37,826 nucleotides of DNA from Thioalkalivibrio sp. (lineage in GTDB: Bacteria; Pseudomonadota; Gammaproteobacteria; Ectothiorhodospirales; Ectothiorhodospiraceae): assembly GCA_007116035.1 (NCBI GenBank), contig SKJG01000086.1:1-37826 (forward strand), in the 5' to 3' direction. Below, one piece after another: positions 32,905 to 37,826 of this stretch. How positions within the stretch are numbered: position 1 is the first letter of the stretch; every line of letters starts with the position of its first letter. The position numbers were made by a program, and so were the translations under genes. Below the pieces are notes generated by a model. That model ran no database searches and was not told the origin of the DNA. It worked only from the letters and a program-made list of their open reading frames with translations.

Positions 32905-33312
32905 ATGAACTACAAGATCGAAGAAATCGAAGGCATCGGCAAGGCAAGGGCTGACAAGCTGGCGAAGGCCGGGATCAAGACGACGGGCGATCTGCTCGCC
33001 CAGGCGGCTTCGGCCAGGGGAAGAAGAGTGGTGGCCGAACAATGCGGCGTCAGCCCCGTGCGCCTGCTCAAGTGGGTGAACATGGCGGACCTTATGCGCA
33101 TCTCGGGCGTCGGGGAGGAGTACTCAGAGTTGCTGGAGGCCGCCAACTGCAACACCATCAAGCAGCTCCGGCGGCGCAACCCCACAAACCTGACCCAGCG
33201 CATGCTGGAAATCAACGCGGAGAAGAAGCTGGTTCGCTCGCCCCCGTCGGAAGCCCAGGTCACAAAGTGGGTGCAACAGGCCGGCAAACTCGAACCGATG
33301 CTGACCTACTGA
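32905..33312 (+). CDS. DUF4332-type helix-hairpin-helix protein
   Basis: A 135-residue soluble protein. IEEIEGIGKARADKLAKAGI and MADLMRISGVGEEYSELLEA, given as landmarks, are two helix-hairpin-helix repeats, like the ends of DNA polymerase or PolB-type DNA-binding domains; DUF4332 proteins share this pattern. The tail EAQVTKWVQQAGKLEPMLTY is Lys-rich. It may bind DNA, but no enzyme is attached. ATG 32905 is preceded by AAAGGGAA. Its end is followed by a strong hairpin at 33318-33362. Confidence 0.8.
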   Translation: MNYKIEEIEGIGKARADKLAKAGIKTTGDLLAQAASARGRRVVAEQCGVSPVRLLKWVNMADLMRISGVGEEYSELLEAANCNTIKQLRRRNPTNLTQRMLEINAEKKLVRSPPSEAQVTKWVQQAGKLEPMLTY

Positions 33313-33317
33313 AAACG

Positions 33318-33362
33318 GCGTCAGGGCGTGGCGACTTCTTCGGGACGGCCACGCGCTGACGC
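33318..33362 (+). terminator. Strong hairpin after the DUF4332 gene
   Basis: GCGTCAGGGCGTGGC (33318-33332) pairs with GCCACGCGCTGACGC (33348-33362) at 14 of 15 positions, loop 15 bases, 6 bases after the stop. No T-run follows immediately. Confidence 0.5.
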
Positions 33363-33882
33363 GAATCCACACGGCTGAGACTGACGCGAAATATCCGCTT
33401 CCGCCTGACCAGCCCGCAACCAAGGAAGCGCTGAATAAAGCCCTCCTGGCTTTCTCGGCGCAAGATGCACTTTTTCGACTTGTTTCCCGTTTCCAGTATC
33501 GTACCCTGAGCGTATAACGTCCCTGTCATGAGCGGGTCAGTCCCTTTGGAATTCTTCCAAAGCAATCTGCATCTCAGAGCGAAACACGACCGCCCAGAAA
33601 TGGTCCAAAATGATGCTTCACGGACGAATGATGCTTCAGAAAAGAAAGCAACCTCCCGGCGGCCGTTATTCAAAATGCTGGGCTCGGAAACCGCATCATT
33701 GCCCTTGCTGCGATTGGTGATGACCAGCGCGGACGCGATACCGGCGACCAAGGCTCTGAATGCAGCGGTCGACCTTGCCGCCTGACCCGGACGGGTCGTA
33801 GCCTTTCTTCGGTGGAAAAGGCTTCTTCGGGCTTGAAAACGGGCCGACGAGACCATCGCATTGCGCAAACGCAGGGGGCGCC
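33363..33882. other. 520-base stretch of lower GC without a supported gene; possible IS remnant
   Basis: The stretch 33420-33660 is lower in GC than its neighbours. It contains AAGGAAGCGCTGAATAA (33423-33439), which resembles sequence at the ends of some insertion sequences; a third, degenerate copy of TGCACTTTT(T)CGACT (33466) related to repeats at 28899 and 36545; and ATGATGCTTCA twice (33610, 33628). An open frame at 33528-33785 (85 residues) has no ribosome site or known likeness. It reads as debris of an inserted element rather than a gene. Confidence 0.4.
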
Positions 33883-35742
33883 GTGAGAGTCTTGCAGGAT
33901 GTCTTTGCGAGCTATCGCGCCTCGCTGCAGTTTCTCGCACCGTTCACCCTGATTCATCTGTCGGTCCGCCTGCTGGCGGCGGCGGTGATCGTGCCGGTGT
34001 CGGGTGTCGTGCTGGCCGCGGTCCTCGCGGCATCCGGCCAGAACGTGATCACCGACCAGGAGATCGCGCGATTCCTGCTGACACCGGCCGGGTTCGCCGG
34101 AGCGCTGGCGCTGATCAGCCTGTCGATCGTGGCCAGCGTCCTCGATGTCGCCGTGATGACCGACACCCTGCGCCGACAAGAGCACAGGGTGTCGCAGGCG
34201 TTGCTTTCGGGGTTCGCGCTCTTTCTCGGGCGGTTCGCCGGGCTGTTCGCCTTCGCGGTGCAGCTCGTGCTGCGCGTTCTGCTGATCGCTGCGCCATTCC
34301 TTCTGGTCGGCGCAGCGATCGCGTGGCTGGCGCTCGGCCGCTACGACATCAACTATTACCTGACCTACCGGCCGCCGGCCTTCCTTGCTGCCGCGGGGAT
34401 CGGCGCTGCGCTGCTGGCGGGGCTCGCCGTCGTCCTCGTGGCGCGGTTGTCGAGCTGGGCCATCGCCCTGCACCTGTTCCTGGTCGGAAACGTGCCGCCG
34501 CGACGGAGCTTCGCCGAAAGCGCGCGCCGGCTGCAGGGACAACGGATGCAGGTCGTTGGGCGGATCGTGATGTGGGCCCTTCTGCGCAGCCTGCTGTTCG
34601 TGCTGGTCGCCAGTATCGCCGCGCTGCTGGTCAGCGGAGCACAACAGCTCTTCGGGGCGAACCTTCGCGTGCTGGCGTTTTCGATCGTCGCACTGCTGCT
34701 TCTCTGGGGGCTTGCGAACGCCGTGGTATCCGCCTTTGCCAACGGCGCGCTCGCATCGCTGCTCGAACGGCTCTACCGTGAGGCGACGGGGGATATGCCG
34801 GAGCGCCCTCCGATCTTCGCCGGACGTCCCCTGGTGGTCGGGGCGCTTCCGGTTTCGCTTCTGCTCGGCGGCGTTGCGGTCGCACTGGGCGGGGGCCTCT
34901 ACCTGGGTGGCAGCCTGGCCGAACGCGTCAGCGCCGAACGCGAGGTCGAGATCATCGCCCATCGTGGCGCATCCGTGGCATGGCCCGAGAACACCATGGC
35001 CGCCTTCGAGCAGGCCCTGGTGGAAGGCGCAGACTGGATCGAGCTCGACGTGCAGGAGACCGCCGATGGCGAGATCGTGGTCGCCCACGACAGCGATTTC
35101 ATGAAGATGGCCGGGGTCGATCTGAAAATGTGGGACGCCACGATGGCCGATCTGGCCGAGATCGACATCGGCAGTTGGTTCGACCCCGCCTATGCCGGCG
35201 AGCGCACGCCAACCCTGCGCGAAGTCCTGCTCGCCGCCAAAGGCCGCGGCAAGGTCCTGATCGAGCTGAAATACTACGGTCGCGACGTCGCGCTCGAACC
35301 CCGTGTCGTGGAAATCGTCGAGGAAACGGGGATGTCGGCGGATGTCGCCGTCATGTCGCTCAAGATCGAGGGCGTGCGGAAGATCCAGGCGCTGCGGCCC
35401 GACTGGACCCACGGGATCCTGGCGGCCACCGCGGTCGGCGATCTTGCCGCCCTCGATGCCGACTTCCTGGCGGTCAACACCGGGCAGGTCTCTCTGGACC
35501 TGATCCGGCGGACCCACGCGCAGGGCAGGAAGCTGTACGTCTGGACGGTCAACGACCCGGTCACGATGGTGCGCCTGATCTCGATGGGTGTCGACGGACT
35601 GATCACCGATGAGCCGGCACTGGCTCGCCAGGTGATGGAGGCGCGCAACCAGTTGTCCGCGCCGGAACGCCTGCTCCTCTGGGCAAGCGACCGGTTCCGG
35701 CTGAAGAGCTTCGATCTCGTGGCGGAGGAAGCTGATGCCTGA
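33883..35742 (+). CDS. Membrane glycerophosphodiester phosphodiesterase
   Basis: Hydrolyses glycerophosphodiesters (deacylated phospholipids) to glycerol-3-phosphate and an alcohol. It has 619 residues. An N-terminal region with about eight to ten membrane helices (residues 15-345) resembles the GPDPase_memb domain. A catalytic GDPD domain (about 352-600) follows, with IIAHRGASVAWPENTMAAF (catalytic His), DWIELDVQETADGEIVVAHD (metal-binding Glu/Asp and second His), TPTLREVL and VLIELKYYG, as landmarks. The catalytic part probably faces outward. GTG 33883 follows AGGGGG. Its stop overlaps the PLA2-like gene by 8 bases, so the two are translationally coupled. Confidence 0.9.
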   Translation: MRVLQDVFASYRASLQFLAPFTLIHLSVRLLAAAVIVPVSGVVLAAVLAASGQNVITDQEIARFLLTPAGFAGALALISLSIVASVLDVAVMTDTLRRQEHRVSQALLSGFALFLGRFAGLFAFAVQLVLRVLLIAAPFLLVGAAIAWLALGRYDINYYLTYRPPAFLAAAGIGAALLAGLAVVLVARLSSWAIALHLFLVGNVPPRRSFAESARRLQGQRMQVVGRIVMWALLRSLLFVLVASIAALLVSGAQQLFGANLRVLAFSIVALLLLWGLANAVVSAFANGALASLLERLYREATGDMPERPPIFAGRPLVVGALPVSLLLGGVAVALGGGLYLGGSLAERVSAEREVEIIAHRGASVAWPENTMAAFEQALVEGADWIELDVQETADGEIVVAHDSDFMKMAGVDLKMWDATMADLAEIDIGSWFDPAYAGERTPTLREVLLAAKGRGKVLIELKYYGRDVALEPRVVEIVEETGMSADVAVMSLKIEGVRKIQALRPDWTHGILAATAVGDLAALDADFLAVNTGQVSLDLIRRTHAQGRKLYVWTVNDPVTMVRLISMGVDGLITDEPALARQVMEARNQLSAPERLLLWASDRFRLKSFDLVAEEADA

Positions 35743-36325
35743 GCACCGGGAAAAGGCCTTCGCTCTGTTGCTGGGGCTTTGCATCGCCGCCATCGCCCCG
35801 GCAAGCGCGCCCGCAGAGCCGGAACCCGGGGAATCCTTCGCAATGCGCCTTTCCATCGAGATGGCGGCACATCGCCGTCTTGTCGAGGTCATGGACAGGA
35901 CCGGGCATGCCCCCGCCGCCTTCGTCACTGATGGCTGCAGCGGCGGGCTGTCGATGGCCTGGGACCTGGTCGCGGATCTCCTGCCGGCCTTCGCCGAAAC
36001 CCACGAGAAGCACCCGCCCTGGGAAGCCTGCTGCGTAACCCATGACCGGGCGTATCACGCCGCGGGCGGTGCACGCGCCGCCGAAGAGAGCTACCGCACG
36101 CGGTTCACGGCCGACCAGGCTCTGCGGGAGTGCGTACTCGACACCGGCGCACGCCGAACACAATACCTGTCCGAAAGCTATGGCCTGACCGAACGGCAGA
36201 TCGCGGGCGCCTACCGATTGATCGCCGATGCCATGTTCGATGCGGTGCGGCTGGGCGGCGGACCCTGCAACGGCATGCCATGGCGCTGGGGTTACGGCTA
36301 TCCGGGTTGCCTGCTCGGCAGATGA
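35735..36325 (+). CDS. Secreted phospholipase A2-like protein
   Basis: A 196-residue exported protein (signal peptide to about residue 27). The core has DGCSGG (66-71, the calcium-loop position) and CCVTHDRAYHAAGG (99-112). The His103-Asp104 pair and Tyr107 match the HD-x-x-Y catalytic helix of phospholipase A2. The classic CCxxHxxC pattern has Ala where the last Cys would be. Six Cys in the mature part (68, 99, 100, 133, 178, 192) could form three disulfides. Its start overlaps the end of the GDPD gene, with GGAGGAAGCTG before ATG 35735. PLA-type deacylation followed by GDPD cleavage would release glycerol-3-phosphate. Activity itself is inferred; related bacterial proteins are mostly uncharacterised. 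Confidence 0.72.
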   Translation: MPEHREKAFALLLGLCIAAIAPASAPAEPEPGESFAMRLSIEMAAHRRLVEVMDRTGHAPAAFVTDGCSGGLSMAWDLVADLLPAFAETHEKHPPWEACCVTHDRAYHAAGGARAAEESYRTRFTADQALRECVLDTGARRTQYLSESYGLTERQIAGAYRLIADAMFDAVRLGGGPCNGMPWRWGYGYPGCLLGR

Positions 36326-36500
36326 GCGATCCCTCGGGGCCTCCGCCTCCGGGTCGCCTACAGCCCCTACGGCGCAGTAGGCGCCACCGAAGCCCAACAG
36401 CCTCCTAGGACACCAGCCTCTCGATCTGGGCCGTCACGACGAGCGCAGCGCCACGGGAGGTGGCAATGCATCCAGCGGGGGGGGTGATGGATGCGCCACC

Positions 36501-36535
36501 GCAAGGGTCGCAGCGCCAACCGGTGCGACCCTTGC
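36501..36535. terminator. Perfect 12-bp stem hairpin
   Basis: GCAAGGGTCGCA (36501-36512) pairs fully with TGCGACCCTTGC (36524-36535), loop 11 bases. A second, weaker stem CGCCTAC/GTAGGCG lies at 36355-36383. No T-run, so it may be a factor-dependent end, an attenuator or a relic of a mobile element. Confidence 0.45.
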
Positions 36536-36544
36536 CCTGCTCCG

Positions 36545-36590
36545 TGCACTTTTCAGACTGTTCTGCCTGGAATGCGTCTCTATACTGCGG
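36545..36590. repeat. Second copy of the dispersed repeat at 28899
   Basis: TGCACTTTTCAGACTGTT then CTGCCTGGAATGCG and TCTATACT: about 38 of 46 positions agree with 28899-28943. It directly follows the hairpin at 36501-36535. The remaining interval up to 36841 holds no gene I can support. Confidence 0.6.
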
Positions 36591-36841
36591 CCCTGGCACG
36601 ACCTACGGTGCTGACGGGCCCGAGCGCGACCTGCAGTGCGAACGGAACAGGGTCGCCGGCACAGATCATGGCACGGCACCGCTGCGGAGATGCAGGGAGC
36701 TTTTTTTGCCCATCGCGATCGCGGCCTAGAACCACGCCTGCAGTGTCCGCTCCCGGCCGGACCCATCAGAGACACACATCTTGCCCGACGCATATCTCGG
36801 ACCCGACGGGATGGGACTCGAAAAACAAGAGGAGCATAGGA

Positions 36842-37042
36842 ATGATTCGAAACACCCCACTGGCTACAGTGCCCTTTGTGTTCCGAGGACTTGTCCACAC
36901 CGTAAGGGCTGATATGCCACCGCGATTTGCAGGCCCCGGCGTGGAGACGCAGACCGGGCAGGCGGTCTATCAGCTGCCGCGCGACCATGCCTCGCACGGT
37001 GGCGCGAGAGCCCAAGCCGAAACCGGAACCCGAAAAATCTGA
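36842..37042 (+). pseudogene. Truncated duplicate of the downstream CrtC/AttH-like gene
   Basis: A 66-codon frame with a good ribosome site (GAGGAG, 7 bases before ATG 36842). Residues 25-54 (DMPPRFAGPGVETQTG and QAVYQLPRDHASHGG) match residues 47-75 of the next gene (DMPPLQGPGIETESA, QAVYSLPRDHAWHGG), but the frame then leaves the family (ARAQAETGTRKI) and stops. The first 24 residues differ from the Tat signal of the downstream gene. It reads as a broken paralogue, perhaps left by duplication and deletion, still potentially translated. Confidence 0.65.
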
Positions 37043-37179
37043 ATATGTTAGTGCACGGCCACTGCGCGCCGGCGCACTGACGCTGGGCGGGCCAATCCAC
37101 TTGATGGGCCCGCTCGATTTCATTGCAAGGGCAGATATCGTCCCTGCACTCTCAAAAAATGCAATTGGAGTAAAGAGAA

Positions 37180-37826
37180 ATGGATCGCAGAGTTCTGCTT
37201 AAACTGCTCGCCTCGGGAACTGCGCTTACGGCCGCACCGGCCACCCTTTTGGCACAGATGAAGAGCGAAAAGCCGTCATGGGCCGCTGTGCCTGCTGGAC
37301 AAGCTTCCGCCACAGATATGCCGCCGCTGCAAGGTCCCGGGATTGAGACGGAGTCCGCCCAGGCCGTCTACAGTCTGCCGCGCGACCACGCCTGGCATGG
37401 TGGCAAGTTCTACCAGACCAATGACTTCAACGAGTGGCACTACATCACGGTTCTCGGTCGTGACCTCGACACCGGCGAGCGCATCTCGGTGTTCTGGGTG
37501 CCGCTCAGCCAGGGCTGGATTGCCAGGGAGGGTCGGCCGCTGCATAACGTACTGTTTGCCTTTCACAATCTCGATACGGGCGAGTTTCACACGGCGCTTC
37601 TTTACATCACCGGGCCGATGACCACCGAAGGCTCGGCGCCGGACGCGGAGGACTTCCACTTCCGCTACGAGATCGACGACGGCAAGAGCGCCTTCACAAC
37701 CGCCTACGACCACGCCACCGAGACGTGGGAATTCGGTGGGTATACCACCGAGAAGGACGACTGGAACGAACCGTTCCGGCTGTCGATGACGTCGCAGGCC
37801 CAGGCACCGGGCTATGTGCCCATGGC
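37180..37826 (+). CDS. Tat-exported CrtC/AttH lipocalin-like protein (incomplete at right edge)
   Basis: A frame of 215 codons running off the right edge. The N-terminus MDRRVLLKLLASGTALTAAP is a twin-arginine-type signal. FYQTNDFNEWHYITVLGRDL matches the start of the hydroxyneurosporene synthase (CrtC)/AttH lipocalin-like domain, whose members act on hydrophobic compounds. The remaining ~100 residues (LHNVLFAFHNLDTGEFHTAL to FHFRYEIDDGKSAFTTAYDH) continue the beta-rich pattern. GGAG lies 9 bases before ATG 37180. Because the C-terminal half is missing, the choice between carotenoid hydratase-like and AttH-like function cannot be made. A truncated duplicate precedes it. Confidence 0.75.
   Translation, partial: MDRRVLLKLLASGTALTAAPATLLAQMKSEKPSWAAVPAGQASATDMPPLQGPGIETESAQAVYSLPRDHAWHGGKFYQTNDFNEWHYITVLGRDLDTGERISVFWVPLSQGWIAREGRPLHNVLFAFHNLDTGEFHTALLYITGPMTTEGSAPDAEDFHFRYEIDDGKSAFTTAYDHATETWEFGGYTTEKDDWNEPFRLSMTSQAQAPGYVPM

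Noticed and set aside
33528-33785. 85-codon plus-strand frame in the low-GC stretch
   Set aside because: No ribosome site, no likeness, and surrounded by repeat debris; treated as part of a possible IS remnant.
33670-35928. Minus-strand frame of 752 codons
   Set aside because: Opposite the membrane GDPD gene, whose catalytic motifs are clear; the antisense product is Gln/His/Arg/Asp-rich without structure.

Overview
The window is GC-rich (low to mid 60s percent by eye), tightly packed chromosomal DNA from a Gram-negative proteobacterium. Evidence for this is the TolC-type outer-membrane factor, several lipoproteins, Tat-exported redox enzymes and a periplasmic CopC. NiFe-hydrogenase maturation genes, a copper-resistance locus and a c-type cytochrome lipoprotein suggest a gammaproteobacterium of the purple/sulfur-oxidising (Ectothiorhodospiraceae/Chromatiaceae-like) type. 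That placement is an inference; no rRNA or tRNA gene is present to confirm it.

Layout. 0-4.2 kb: a gene tail, a CoA-disulfide-reductase-like flavoprotein, then a minus-strand group (PfkB sugar kinase, DUF1028 protein, small membrane protein). 4.6-12.3 kb: a copper locus. Minus strand: copC, copD, a TolC-family gene, a two-domain multicopper oxidase and a CusF-like protein. Plus strand, divergent: copR-copS and a cytochrome c lipoprotein, all overlapping. A CusR/CopR-like box lies in the divergent promoter region. 12.3-15.2 kb: a repeat-rich stretch around a CNNM/DUF21 protein coupled to a coiled-coil protein, and a hypothetical protein. 15.3-20.2 kb: a membrane-anchored PLD-family protein, an LplT-like MFS transporter, a DUF302 protein and phosphoglycerate mutase. 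20.2-25.8 kb, minus strand: an ATP-grasp enzyme, 6-phosphogluconolactonase, SlyD, and hypE-hypD-hypC joined by 4-nt overlaps. 25.8-28.8 kb: two ~260-bp MITE-like elements flanking two lipoprotein genes, then an AraC-type regulator. 29.2-36.3 kb: an envelope and lipid region with MscS, ClsC-like PLD, a helix-hairpin-helix protein, and a membrane GDPD overlapping a secreted phospholipase-A2-like protein. The right edge holds a truncated duplicate and then an incomplete Tat-exported CrtC/AttH-like protein.

How the genes work together. The copper genes form a known type of resistance system: CopS/CopR sense periplasmic copper and drive export and oxidation functions. The HypCDE proteins build the Fe(CN)2CO part of the hydrogenase cofactor, and the His-tailed SlyD nearby fits nickel supply. 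PLD, LplT-like, ClsC-like, GDPD and PLA2-like proteins together point to phospholipid turnover. The GDPD/PLA2-like overlap is the least described arrangement here.

Non-coding structure is plentiful: MITE-like elements, a 158-bp imperfect palindrome, a REP-type inverted pair with an 8-bp tandem repeat, and a 16-17 nt motif in three places. No CRISPR array, tRNA or rRNA was seen.
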